From an uncultured Alphaproteobacteria bacterium (GTDB lineage Bacteria > Pseudomonadota > Alphaproteobacteria > Rhodobacterales > Rhodobacteraceae), in assembly GCA_902596985.1 (NCBI GenBank), contig CACJWR010000001.1, positions 94,189-158,188 of the forward strand: 64,000 nt of DNA. The letters are read 5' to 3'. Shown one piece after another: positions 6,659-15,396 of this stretch. The number at the start of each line of letters is the position of its first letter. Position 1 is the first letter of the stretch. Position numbers and translations under genes: made by a program. The notes beneath the pieces are model-generated. The model was not told the DNA's origin and ran no database searches. It saw nothing but the letters and a program-made list of their open reading frames with translations.

Positions 6659-7729
6659 ATGAATAAGTTTGCACCTAAACCAGTAACAGTAATTACAGGT
6701 TTTCTTGGAAGCGGCAAAACAACTTTGCTCTCTGCTTTGCTTAAAAAGAAAGAAATGAAGAATGTCGCAGTAATCATCAATGAGTTTGGTGAGGTTGGAC
6801 TAGATCATGCTTTGGTAGAACGAAGCGATGAGAATATTGTCGAGCTACAAAATGGGTGTATTTGCTGTACTATTCAAGGCGATCTCCAGAAAACAATGCT
6901 CGATTTAATCGATAAAATGTCGAAAGGAGACATCTCATATTTTGACAAAGTCATAATAGAAACGACGGGACTAGCTGACCCAGTTCCCATTATTCACACT
7001 TTGATTAGTTCTATAGATTTACAAAGAATTTATACTCTTGATGGTGTAATCACAGTGGTCGATGCCACAAATGGAGAAAAAACATTAGATTTACAACCAG
7101 AAGCAGTCAAACAAGCGGCCCTGGCCGAACGCATCATAATCAGTAAAATTGATCTAATAGAAAAAGATAAAGAAATATCTTTGGAAAATCGTTTAAAAAC
7201 AATAAATCCTTCGACAAAAATTATCAAAAGTAGCTTTGGCAAAGTTTCAATTTCAGACTTAATTAATTTGGACGCATACGATCCTTTTAGCAAGTCTAGA
7301 GATGTAAAGGAATGGCTTGCTGCAGAGAGTATGGACTCCCATCACCACCACGATCATGACCACCATGTTAATGTAAATCGGCATGATGAAAATATTGAAG
7401 CGTTTTCTATGACTAGCGATAAGCCTGTCAACATGATGGCATTTGGTTTGTTTAAGGACTTGTTAATGGCACAAATGGGGCCAGACTTACTCAGGTTAAA
7501 GGGAATAATTAATATCGAGGGTAGAGATCGCCCAGCAATTATTCACGGTGTCCAGCATATTTTTCATCCTGTTCATTGGTTGGAAAAATGGCCCGACGGA
7601 GAGAGACAAACAAAGCTCGTTTTTATCACAAGAAATGTAAAGAAAGAACAAATAGAGGGTTTTTTTAATGCGTTAATGGGGCTTGTCGGAGATAAAGGCA
7701 TGCCTAAGGAAATTGCTGATTTGTTGTAA
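6659..7729 (+). CDS. COG0523 (CobW/ZNG-type) metal-chaperone GTPase
   Basis: This 356-residue G3E-class P-loop GTPase has P loop GFLGSGKTT at 14-22, the metal-binding CICC motif at 67-70, a Walker B-like ETTGLADP, and SKID as the base-specificity loop. A His cluster lies at about residues 221-231 (HHHHDHDHH), followed by a C-terminal CobW_C domain containing HGVQHIFHP. Members of this family in Zur-controlled loci are thought to deliver zinc to proteins during shortage. Position at the end of the zur-znuCB operon supports that role over cobalamin synthesis, as no cobalt genes are near. The exact client is not predictable. Confidence 0.88.
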   Translation: MNKFAPKPVTVITGFLGSGKTTLLSALLKKKEMKNVAVIINEFGEVGLDHALVERSDENIVELQNGCICCTIQGDLQKTMLDLIDKMSKGDISYFDKVIIETTGLADPVPIIHTLISSIDLQRIYTLDGVITVVDATNGEKTLDLQPEAVKQAALAERIIISKIDLIEKDKEISLENRLKTINPSTKIIKSSFGKVSISDLINLDAYDPFSKSRDVKEWLAAESMDSHHHHDHDHHVNVNRHDENIEAFSMTSDKPVNMMAFGLFKDLLMAQMGPDLLRLKGIINIEGRDRPAIIHGVQHIFHPVHWLEKWPDGERQTKLVFITRNVKKEQIEGFFNALMGLVGDKGMPKEIADLL

Positions 7730-7744
7730 TTTTTATTAATTAGC

Positions 7745-8401
7745 TCAAGGTTTTTGAGTTATAAAAGCCAAGTTGTTCGCAGGCATTTTTTTAGTACTTA
7801 AATGAACCAATCCTGCTTCACGAAATAAATCCAACATATCTACGTCATTTTTGTATCCCAAATCGGGGTCAGAATTAATTAAACTATGGTGAAACTCCAT
7901 ATCATTTTTACTAATTAGCTTTCCCTTACGCATAAAAGGTCCGTAGATAATTGAAAGCCCTTTAGGGGTTAGCGCCTGAGACACTTCCTTGACCAATATT
8001 TTTGTCTCCTCGAAGCTAATCAAATGCAATAAGTTTACTAGGAGAATGAGATCTTGGCCGTAATGATCAGCAGCCCAACCTTCCTCCGTTGCATCTAACA
8101 GGCATGGAGGCTTAAGGTTTGTTAAATGATGGTCATCGCTCCAGCATCGAATACTTTTAATGCGAGTTTCGTCAACGTCAGAGGGTTGCCAATCTAGAAG
8201 TGGCAAAGCAGCAGCGAGTTTTACAACATGCTGGCCAGTACCACTTGCTATCTCCAGTGCGTTTCCTGATTTGATCGCAGTATTTCTTACTAATTGGACA
8301 ATATGTTCAGCGTTTCTAATGGCAGACGGTGCATTAAGGCGACCGTCTCCTTCAATATTTGCAACACAGGCAGACGTCGAGAGATTTTTACTGTTAGCCA
8401 T
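7745..8401 (-). CDS. DUF938-type SAM-dependent methyltransferase
   Basis: This 218-residue class I methyltransferase-like protein belongs to the DUF938 family. The AdoMet-binding motif I is ALEIASGTGQHV (about residues 47-58), followed by LDWQPSDVDETRI, a family hallmark. The N-terminal NAPSAIRNAEHI segment is also typical. It starts at the ATG at 8401; a TTG eight codons upstream exists but has no advantage. Substrate is unknown. It is convergent with the zinc operon, 15 bases apart, and probably transcribed alone. Confidence 0.85.
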   Translation of the reverse strand: MANSKNLSTSACVANIEGDGRLNAPSAIRNAEHIVQLVRNTAIKSGNALEIASGTGQHVVKLAAALPLLDWQPSDVDETRIKSIRCWSDDHHLTNLKPPCLLDATEEGWAADHYGQDLILLVNLLHLISFEETKILVKEVSQALTPKGLSIIYGPFMRKGKLISKNDMEFHHSLINSDPDLGYKNDVDMLDLFREAGLVHLSTKKMPANNLAFITQKP

Positions 8402-8694
8402 ATTCAGATAATGTTTACAAAGCAAAAAAAATCAACTGCTAACATACGAACCGCTATCTTGGAATCTTTTTTATTGGTATGCATGGCTAATTAAAAGCCT
8501 TGTCAAAGAGACAATTCTTTTATGGAATTTATGACCACAATATTACCTCAGATTCTAAAAGAATGAAAAGATATGACGTATTGTATAAGTGATGAAAAGA
8601 TGAATAGGACTAGAAAGACTGTGGGTTCACACTGGTTTGTGGGGTTCATTGAATGGTGCTGCTTTCCTGGTTCAAGTTCAGGAGTTATAGATAT

Positions 8695-10386
8695 ATGTTG
8701 CCATATCAAGATGGTTTGAAAGAGAGATTTTGGTCAACTGGTGTAAGAGAACCTTTAGAAGAAGGTAAAACAATAGCTATCAATAATCTATTTGATCTTA
8801 TAGATGAAAATACTATCGTATCATCTGCTGGATCTTGCTTTGCACAGAATATCGGTAAGCATTTAATCAAAGAAAATTATAGCTTTTTGCAAACGAAGCT
8901 TTGTACTGATCCATTTCAAAGCTTTGGTCTCGGAAATATATATACAACGAGACAATTATATCAATGGTTAGAGTTCTGCAACAGTAATAGAATTTGGAGC
9001 AAAGATACTTTTTTCAAAGATGCAGAGGGACAATTTTTGGATTACCTAATTCCTAAAAATCGTCCCGTGAGTTCTCTAAGGGTAATAAATGAGAATAGGA
9101 ATAATGTTGCTCTTGAATTTATATCAACTCTAAAAAAATCTAATGTTTTTATTTTCACATGCGGACTAACAGAATGTTGTAAAACAATGAGTGATGAAAT
9201 TTTAGCAATCGCGCCCGGGACTTTATTTGGTTCGTATGATCCTAATATTCACCAATTCATAAACCTCAATTATCTCGATATACGTGACGAGCTGAAGAAA
9301 ATAGAAAAAGAAATTACTAAAATTAACCCAGAGATAAAATTTATTTACACCGTTTCCCCTGTTCCTTTGACCGCAACTTCAGGGGAAGAGCATGTCTTAG
9401 TAGCGAATAACTTTTCCAAGTCGACACTTAGAGCGGCAGTAGGTGATCACGTGAGTTCATCGGCAAATGCTTTCTACTTTCCATCATATGAATTAATCAC
9501 CCACAACACTTTGCGAGACTGGCGATTTGAAAAAAACTTACGAAATGTAAGTGAGGACGGTATCAATTTTGTACTTCGGCATGGGCTAGACAGGAAAAAT
9601 ACTGAGGTAAAAGAAAATAATTTTCGAATCCAGGACAAAAATGTTTCAGAAATAAGATGTGAAGAAGAAAAACTTGAAACATTTAGCCGTATAAATAAAA
9701 CAAATGAAATAAAATCTAACCTTTTTTTAGTTGGTGACTCTCACTTCGGAAAATATGCTAAATACTTGAATAAATTTGGAGTTGGTTTTCATGGGGGTCA
9801 AATAATGAACGGGTCCGGTTTTAGCGATGGTAAATTTTCTTTAGACCCTGATAAAATATTCATTCCTCACGAAGACGATAATTCTTATTATATTTGGGAA
9901 AAAACCTTTAAGGCATTAGAGAGCTCCGACAGAGCTAAAATTTATACAAATATCGGCTTTCAAACCCACCGAACAATTCCCTTTATTTTGGGTTATTTTA
10001 ATACTCCTTTTCTAACCGAAAAACATATTTCAGACTATTTTTCTGAATTTTATACAGACACCTTAACTATTTTATCCCAATTGGGCAATTATGGGTCGGT
10101 AACACTTGTTGAAGACCCAAATATTTACCTACTATTGGATGAAAAAGATTGTCCAGCGGGGGCAAATCTCAAAATGTTAAGAATAAATTTTCCAATTTAT
10201 TCATCCTACATAAGAAGAATATGCAAACTACTCGATTATGATTACCTGGCTCCTTTCGAAATGGTAATACCTGAAGTATATGCGCAAACTCACGAACTTA
10301 TGAGTCTTTCTGGAGATGATTATGTCCATAGTTCAGAACTTTATTATGAAAAATTTGCAGGTTATCTACAACTTCATAACAGCTGA
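8695..10386 (+). CDS. GSCFA-domain protein with a second SGNH-like C-terminal domain
   Basis: This protein has about 563 residues. The N-terminal GSCFA domain shows SSAGSCFAQNIGKHL at about 43-57, followed by family features such as FIFTCGLTECC and TVSPVPLTAT. GSCFA proteins are related to SGNH/GDSL esterases and are often linked to surface polysaccharide modification. After about residue 340 a second part opens with LVGDSHFGKYA, another GDS-type block, so two hydrolase-like modules may be fused. I chose the ATG at 8695 because AGGAG lies about ten bases upstream and MLPYQDGLKERFW matches the usual family start; an ATG at 8653 is the longer option. There is no signal peptide. Substrate is unknown. 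The upstream gap (8402-8694) shows no further gene that I can support. Confidence 0.8.
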   Translation: MLPYQDGLKERFWSTGVREPLEEGKTIAINNLFDLIDENTIVSSAGSCFAQNIGKHLIKENYSFLQTKLCTDPFQSFGLGNIYTTRQLYQWLEFCNSNRIWSKDTFFKDAEGQFLDYLIPKNRPVSSLRVINENRNNVALEFISTLKKSNVFIFTCGLTECCKTMSDEILAIAPGTLFGSYDPNIHQFINLNYLDIRDELKKIEKEITKINPEIKFIYTVSPVPLTATSGEEHVLVANNFSKSTLRAAVGDHVSSSANAFYFPSYELITHNTLRDWRFEKNLRNVSEDGINFVLRHGLDRKNTEVKENNFRIQDKNVSEIRCEEEKLETFSRINKTNEIKSNLFLVGDSHFGKYAKYLNKFGVGFHGGQIMNGSGFSDGKFSLDPDKIFIPHEDDNSYYIWEKTFKALESSDRAKIYTNIGFQTHRTIPFILGYFNTPFLTEKHISDYFSEFYTDTLTILSQLGNYGSVTLVEDPNIYLLLDEKDCPAGANLKMLRINFPIYSSYIRRICKLLDYDYLAPFEMVIPEVYAQTHELMSLSGDDYVHSSELYYEKFAGYLQLHNS

Positions 10387-10455
10387 TTGAACTCAAATGC
10401 TGAAAACAACAGTAATTTATTTTTATGATGTATTACTTAAGTAAAATGTTTTTGG

Positions 10456-10531
10456 TGGTGAGCCCGACAGGGTTCGAACCTGTGACCCACTGATTAAAAG
10501 TCAGTTGCTCTACCAACTGAGCTACGGGCCC
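10456..10531 (-). tRNA. tRNA-Lys (anticodon TTT)
   Basis: The minus strand reads GGGCCCGTAGCTCAGTTGG at the 5' end, an anticodon arm with loop CTTTTAA (anticodon TTT), and a T arm containing GGTTCGAACCC. The acceptor stem pairs over seven positions with one G-T pair, and the CCA end is encoded. The total is 76 bases. Confidence 0.97.
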
Positions 10532-10642
10532 ACATCTTGAGTTTTATTATTTCCTTACTATTTGGTCAAGTCTTCAATTATATTAAATGACGTAAAAACA
10601 AAATTAAGTTACTTATACTTATAAAATGTGATGGGGAAGTGA

Positions 10643-11455
10643 TTGAAACTAAAATTCACCAAAATGCATGGTTGTGGAAACGATTTTATAATTATTGACA
10701 ATCGCAATCAACACATGGAACTTAATAAAGATGAAATTAAACTGCTCTGTGATCGACATTATGGTATTGGATGTGATCAGCTTGTCGTTATAGATGATAA
10801 CAATAAAGATAACGTCTCCGCTTATGCTTCTTTTTGGAATTCAGATGGCTCTGTTTCTGCTACTTGTGGAAATGCTACAAGATGTATAGCTAGCATTCTT
10901 TTTTCGGAGACCAGAACAGAATCACTTAATATTGAAACTCAACATGGAATTATAGAGTGCCATAAAAAAAATAATGAGTTCATATCGGTTAATATTGGTC
11001 AACCAAAGATAGCTTGGGATGAAATACCGTTGTCTAAAGAAGTCTCAACTTTAAATCTTCCAATCGAAGGAGAGCCAACTGGAACAAACTTTGGTAACCC
11101 TCATTGCACTTTTTTTGTTGATGACTTGAGTAAAATAGATGTTCAAAGTAAAGGTCCCACTGTTGAGAATAATGCATTGTTTCCCGAGAAAACAAACGTT
11201 CAATTCGTAAAAATCTTAGATAGAACTCATATCAAATTGAAGGTGTGGGAGCGTGGGTCAGGTATCACATTAGCATCTGGATCTTCCTCTTGTGCAGCAG
11301 TTGATGCAGGCATCAGAAGAGACCTACTTGACAATAGAGTTAAGGTGGAACTTGATGGGGGAACCGTCGAAGTAGAGAAAAAAGTGACGGGTGTGTGGTT
11401 GACTGGACCGACCAAGCATGTATTTTCTGGCATTTACAATTTGATTCGGAACTGA
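10643..11455 (+). CDS. dapF: Diaminopimelate epimerase
   Basis: This enzyme converts LL- to meso-diaminopimelate for lysine and peptidoglycan. The catalytic cysteine contexts are both present: ATCGNATRC near residues 75-83 and ASGSSSCAA near 214-222. The N terminus MKLKFTKMHGCGNDF matches the family. The start is a TTG at 10643, directly preceded by an in-frame TGA and by a GGGGA ribosome-binding site, so no longer form is possible and the next ATG would delete family-conserved residues. Length 270 is normal. It is followed after six bases by mtaB. Confidence 0.95.
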   Translation: MKLKFTKMHGCGNDFIIIDNRNQHMELNKDEIKLLCDRHYGIGCDQLVVIDDNNKDNVSAYASFWNSDGSVSATCGNATRCIASILFSETRTESLNIETQHGIIECHKKNNEFISVNIGQPKIAWDEIPLSKEVSTLNLPIEGEPTGTNFGNPHCTFFVDDLSKIDVQSKGPTVENNALFPEKTNVQFVKILDRTHIKLKVWERGSGITLASGSSSCAAVDAGIRRDLLDNRVKVELDGGTVEVEKKVTGVWLTGPTKHVFSGIYNLIRN

Positions 11456-11461
11456 GCAGCG

Positions 11462-12703
11462 ATGAAATTTAAAACTCTTGGATGTCGCCTAAATACTTTT
11501 GAGACTGAGACAATAAAGTCGATAACAGAAAAATTAGATTTTAAAAATCTTACTTTCGTTAATACTTGTTCAGTAACAAAAGAAGCCTCCAAGAATAGTA
11601 AAAAATATGTTCGCCAGCTTAAAAAATCTTCCCCGCACAATACCGTTATTGTTTCAGGATGCGATGCGCATATTGAAAAAGAAACTTACATCAATATGCC
11701 TGAAGTTGATGTAGTTGTTGGAAATGACGTTAAACTCGATGAATCAATTTGGGGTGAAATTAAAAAAACTGGGAGTTCAGGTTTTTTGGGGGAATCGGTC
11801 AGGAAACTTAAAAAAGAGAAGACAAATATTCTTCCCAATTTCACAAAAAGATCTAGAGCCTATTTGGAAATTCAAAATGGATGCAACCACTCTTGTACTT
11901 TTTGTATTATTCCCCAAGGCAGAGGTCTTTCAAAATCCGTTCCCATGGACACAATTTTAGAAAAAATACGTAATCTCGTTAATAAAGGATTTAAAGAAAT
12001 CGTTTTGACAGGTGTTGACATTACCTGTTGGGGATCAGATATCGCTGGAAATAATAAGCTTGGTGATTTAGTAAATAATATCTTAAATGAAACACCTAAC
12101 TTACCTCGCCTAAGACTTTCATCTTTAGATGTTAGTGAAATGGATGACGATCTCCTGCATGTTTTTAAAACTAATAAACGGATGATGCCACATCTCCACC
12201 TTTCTCTGCAATCAGGTAACAACCTTATACTAAAAAGAATGAAAAGAAGGCATTCCAGAGAGCAGGCAATTGATTTATGCAGAAACCTAAAGGCCGCCAG
12301 ACCTGAGTTGACATTCGGTGCAGACCTAATTGCTGGCTTTCCTACAGAAAGCGATACAATGTTTTTAGATACAATTAAACTTGTAGATGAGTGCGATATA
12401 AGCTGGCTTCACATCTTTCCTTACTCTGGACGTCCAAACACCCCTGCGAGTCGCATGCCACAAGTCAATAATCATAAAATATTTAAGCGCTCAAAGGCCC
12501 TAAGAGATCTAGCTCAGCGAAAAAAAGTACAGCATTTTGCAAAACTAAAAGAAAAGACGGTATCAGTTCTGATGGAGTCTGAATTCAAAGGACGGGCTGA
12601 AGATTTCACTGAAATTACTACGAGCACCCCTCTCAAAACAGGCGAAATTTATGCGCTAAAGATACATGACTACAGTGCTGACAGCCTTATCGCAAGAAAC
12701 TAG
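11462..12703 (+). CDS. mtaB: tRNA t6A37 methylthiotransferase MtaB
   Basis: This 413-residue radical-SAM methylthiotransferase converts t6A37 to ms2t6A37 in tRNA. The N-terminal UPF0004 domain has the cysteines for one Fe-S cluster in TLGCRLN, VNTCSVT and VSGCDA. The radical-SAM motif CxxxCxxC is in NGCNHSCTFCIIPQGRG at about residue 139-155. A short TRAM-like end follows. It differs from MiaB by the LGCRLNTFE start. It is in operon with dapF, an order I recall from Rhodobacterales. Its stop overlaps the 3' end of convergent gabD by four bases. Confidence 0.93.
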   Translation: MKFKTLGCRLNTFETETIKSITEKLDFKNLTFVNTCSVTKEASKNSKKYVRQLKKSSPHNTVIVSGCDAHIEKETYINMPEVDVVVGNDVKLDESIWGEIKKTGSSGFLGESVRKLKKEKTNILPNFTKRSRAYLEIQNGCNHSCTFCIIPQGRGLSKSVPMDTILEKIRNLVNKGFKEIVLTGVDITCWGSDIAGNNKLGDLVNNILNETPNLPRLRLSSLDVSEMDDDLLHVFKTNKRMMPHLHLSLQSGNNLILKRMKRRHSREQAIDLCRNLKAARPELTFGADLIAGFPTESDTMFLDTIKLVDECDISWLHIFPYSGRPNTPASRMPQVNNHKIFKRSKALRDLAQRKKVQHFAKLKEKTVSVLMESEFKGRAEDFTEITTSTPLKTGEIYALKIHDYSADSLIARN

Positions 12704-14175
12704 AGCGATAGACAGAGATATTTCATCTCCAGATACTCCTCTATCCCATGGTGCGATCCCTCGCGACCAAGTCCAGACTGCTTAACTCCTCCAAATGGTG
12801 CCACTTCTGTAGAAATTAGTCCAGTATTTATGCCTACCATACCGTATTCCAAAGCTTCCGCTACTTTCCAAACACGCTTGAGATCTGAGGCATAAAAATA
12901 TGAGGCCAGACCGAATATAGTATTATTAGCTTGTTCTATAACATCGTCTTCATCATTAAATCGGAATAAAGGTGCAATGGGCCCAAAAGTTTCTTCTTCC
13001 GCAATTAACATCGACTTATCAACATTAGTTAATACCGTTGGTTCAAAGAACGTGCCGCCAATACTATGTCTCTTTCCACCGCATTGAGCTGTGGCACCTT
13101 TATCCAAGGCATCTTTAATATGCTCCTCAACCTTTTTGAGGGCTTCGTTCGTGATCAAAGGACCAAGGGTGCTCGATGTAGCGAAACCGTCCCCTACCAC
13201 CATTTTTGAAACGGCCTCTTCTAGCTTCTTGGAAAATATGTCATACACTCCATCCTGCACGTAGATTCGATTTGCGCACACACATGTTTGACCATTATTT
13301 CTGAATTTAGAAATTATTGCCCCCTCAACCGCCTTATCAATATCTGCATCATCAAATACAATAAATGGTGCGTTGCCACCTAACTCCATAGACATCTTTA
13401 AAACTTGGTCTGCTCCTTGTTTTAACAGCTTTTTCCCAACCTCTGTTGATCCAGTAAAAGTTAGTTTTCGAATTTTATCATTTGAGCATAGTTCTTTGCC
13501 TATTTCGACCGGATCAGAAGTAGTTAGAACAGAAAATACTCCTTTTGGAATTCCTGCTTCTTCTGCAAGGTCGCAAAGGGCCAAAGCGGATAATGGAGTG
13601 TCTTCTGGAGCTTTTGCTACAAAACAGCAACCAGCAGCCAGCGCTGGGCCCAATTTTCTAGTGATCATTGCATTAGGAAAATTCCAAGGCGTAATGGCAG
13701 CGACGACGCCCACTGGCTGCTTAAGCACTATTATTCTTTTGTCTTCTTGATGTCCGGGAATGGTTTCTCCGTAAATTCTTTTTCCTTCTTCGGCAAACCA
13801 CTCAATAAAACTAGCCCCATAAGTAATTTCTCCCTTTGCTTCTGCCAACGGTTTTCCCATTTCAGCGGTAAGGATTGCAGCTAGATCATCGGCATTTTCT
13901 AACATTAGTTTGCAGAATTTATTTAGAATTATACTTCTCTCCTTCGCGGTCTTTTTACTCCAATTGGGGAAAGCCTCGTACGCAGCATCAATTGCAATTC
14001 GAGCATCGTTAACATCCAAATCGGGAACAGTTACTATTAAATTTCCATTAGATGGATTAACCACTTCAAAAGTTTTTCCACTTTTTGCATTAACCCAAGC
14101 GCCGTTGATGTATGCTTTATTTTTGAGAAGGGTTTTGTTTTTTAGCATAACACTGAGATTTGTTTGATCTAACAT
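12700..14175 (-). CDS. gabD: Succinate-semialdehyde dehydrogenase (NADP-type)
   Basis: This 491-residue aldehyde dehydrogenase family enzyme probably oxidises succinate semialdehyde to succinate in GABA or related catabolism. The conserved MELGGNAPFIVFDDAD block and catalytic cysteine in GQTCVCANRIYV match the GabD subgroup, as do TPWNFPNAM and EEETFGPIAP. The N-terminal stretch before YINGAWV is slightly long; the ATG at 14175 is used, with an ATG nine codons in as an alternative. No gabT is visible, so the source of the semialdehyde is unknown. A related semialdehyde substrate cannot be excluded. Confidence 0.88.
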   Translation of the reverse strand: MLDQTNLSVMLKNKTLLKNKAYINGAWVNAKSGKTFEVVNPSNGNLIVTVPDLDVNDARIAIDAAYEAFPNWSKKTAKERSIILNKFCKLMLENADDLAAILTAEMGKPLAEAKGEITYGASFIEWFAEEGKRIYGETIPGHQEDKRIIVLKQPVGVVAAITPWNFPNAMITRKLGPALAAGCCFVAKAPEDTPLSALALCDLAEEAGIPKGVFSVLTTSDPVEIGKELCSNDKIRKLTFTGSTEVGKKLLKQGADQVLKMSMELGGNAPFIVFDDADIDKAVEGAIISKFRNNGQTCVCANRIYVQDGVYDIFSKKLEEAVSKMVVGDGFATSSTLGPLITNEALKKVEEHIKDALDKGATAQCGGKRHSIGGTFFEPTVLTNVDKSMLIAEEETFGPIAPLFRFNDEDDVIEQANNTIFGLASYFYASDLKRVWKVAEALEYGMVGINTGLISTEVAPFGGVKQSGLGREGSHHGIEEYLEMKYLCLSL

Positions 14176-14234
14176 ATTTGCGATTCCATTTTCAATTTTT
14201 TCATACTGTCATATAACCACTAAGTTACATTACT

Positions 14235-14693
14235 TTACAAGTCTCTAGTTTGTCTTAAAGCTTCTGATAAAACCATCACGCAACTGACTACAACATTTAG
14301 AGACCGTCCTTTGCCTGGCATCTCTATGGTAACAGCGTCGTCCACCGATTCGTGAACATATTCAGGTACTCCGGCGCTTTCTCTACCTAGCATAAGTCTG
14401 TCATTTTTCTGAAATTTAAAATCTAAATAATTTTTTTTACTTTTCGTTGTCAGAAGAATCACTCTTGACCTCGGGTTTTCCTCTTGTTGTTGTTTCCTAA
14501 ATGATTGATAGTCAATGAACGTCCTAAAGTCCGCGTGTTTAATATAGTCCATTGCGGTCCTCTTCAATTTCCTTTCAGAATAAGCAAATCCGCATGGCTC
14601 AATTATGTCCAATGGCACATTGAGGCAAGCAGAAACCCTAAGGAGTGCTCCTAAATTTTGAGGTATATCTGGTTGAAAAATAGAAATTCTCAT
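14235..14693 (-). CDS. trmL: tRNA (cytidine/uridine-34-2'-O)-methyltransferase TrmL
   Basis: This 152-residue SPOUT methyltransferase modifies the wobble base of tRNA-Leu isoacceptors. The start MRISIFQPDIPQNLGALLR is diagnostic. The knot region contains LMLGRESAGVPEYVH and IEMPGKGRSLNVVVS. The ATG at 14693 is chosen over an upstream in-frame start at 14741, which would add residues lacking in the family. It is divergent from petA across about 124 bases. Confidence 0.92.
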   Translation of the reverse strand: MRISIFQPDIPQNLGALLRVSACLNVPLDIIEPCGFAYSERKLKRTAMDYIKHADFRTFIDYQSFRKQQQEENPRSRVILLTTKSKKNYLDFKFQKNDRLMLGRESAGVPEYVHESVDDAVTIEMPGKGRSLNVVVSCVMVLSEALRQTRDL

Positions 14694-14817
14694 ATATACA
14701 CTATACATAAATTTAAAAATACAGTGCGTCCTAAAGTCCAATAGACAATCTATTGAAAAATATTAAATTACCATATATAAGCTCTATGAAAAACTGGGAA
14801 ATAAATACGGAATTTAC

Positions 14818-15378
14818 ATGGAAGACAACAAAGAGAATAAAAAGAACAATAGGCGTGACTTTCTTTATATTTCAACCGCTGCCGTCGGAGCAATAACGGT
14901 TGGAGCAGCAACATGGCCTCTAATCAACCAAATGAATCCTTCAGCTGACGTAGCGGCCTTGTCATCCATAGAAGTAGATGTGAATGATTTAGAGCCAGGA
15001 TCACAGTTAACAGTTAAATGGTTGGGAAAACCCGTTTTTATCAGAAGGCGTACGGAAGAAGAGATTTCTGCTGCAAGGGAGGTGAACTTGGAAGATTTGC
15101 CTGATAAAAGTGCACAAAACGCTAATCTAAAAGACGGTAATGCATCGGATAAGTTCAGGACACTTGATGAAAACGGTGAGTGGCTGGTAATGATGGGAGT
15201 ATGTACACATCTGGGATGCGTCCCACTTGGCGACGCAGGAGATTTTGGGGGATGGTTTTGTCCATGTCATGGATCTCATTACGACACAGCTGGTAGAATT
15301 AGAAGAGGACCAGCTCCCACAAATTTACCCATTCCTGTTGCATCGTTGTCCGATGACGGAATATTAAAACTAGGTTAA
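14818..15378 (+). CDS. petA: Rieske iron-sulfur subunit of cytochrome bc1
   Basis: This 186-residue ubiquinol-cytochrome c reductase iron-sulfur protein starts with a Tat-type segment NRRDFLY (11-17) and one membrane anchor (about 16-38). The 2Fe-2S ligands are in CTHLGC (129-134) and CPCHGSH (148-154). It carries electrons from quinol to cytochrome c1. It is the first gene of petABC, with 18 bases to petB. A GGAA element precedes the ATG. The upstream gap to trmL should hold the operon promoter; RegA control is plausible, since bc1 operons are known RegA targets, but I do not see a clear site. Confidence 0.97.
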   Translation: MEDNKENKKNNRRDFLYISTAAVGAITVGAATWPLINQMNPSADVAALSSIEVDVNDLEPGSQLTVKWLGKPVFIRRRTEEEISAAREVNLEDLPDKSAQNANLKDGNASDKFRTLDENGEWLVMMGVCTHLGCVPLGDAGDFGGWFCPCHGSHYDTAGRIRRGPAPTNLPIPVASLSDDGILKLG

Positions 15379-15396
15379 GAGACAAAGGAAAGAAAA

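Noticed and set aside
8402..8694. Gap between the DUF938 gene and the GSCFA gene, checked for a small gene
   Set aside because: No frame with family features or good start; it most likely holds the promoters of both divergent genes.
10434..10445. Perfect palindrome TTACTTAAGTAA downstream of tRNA-Lys
   Set aside because: It has no loop and no adjacent T tract, so it is a poor terminator; with this base composition it may be chance.
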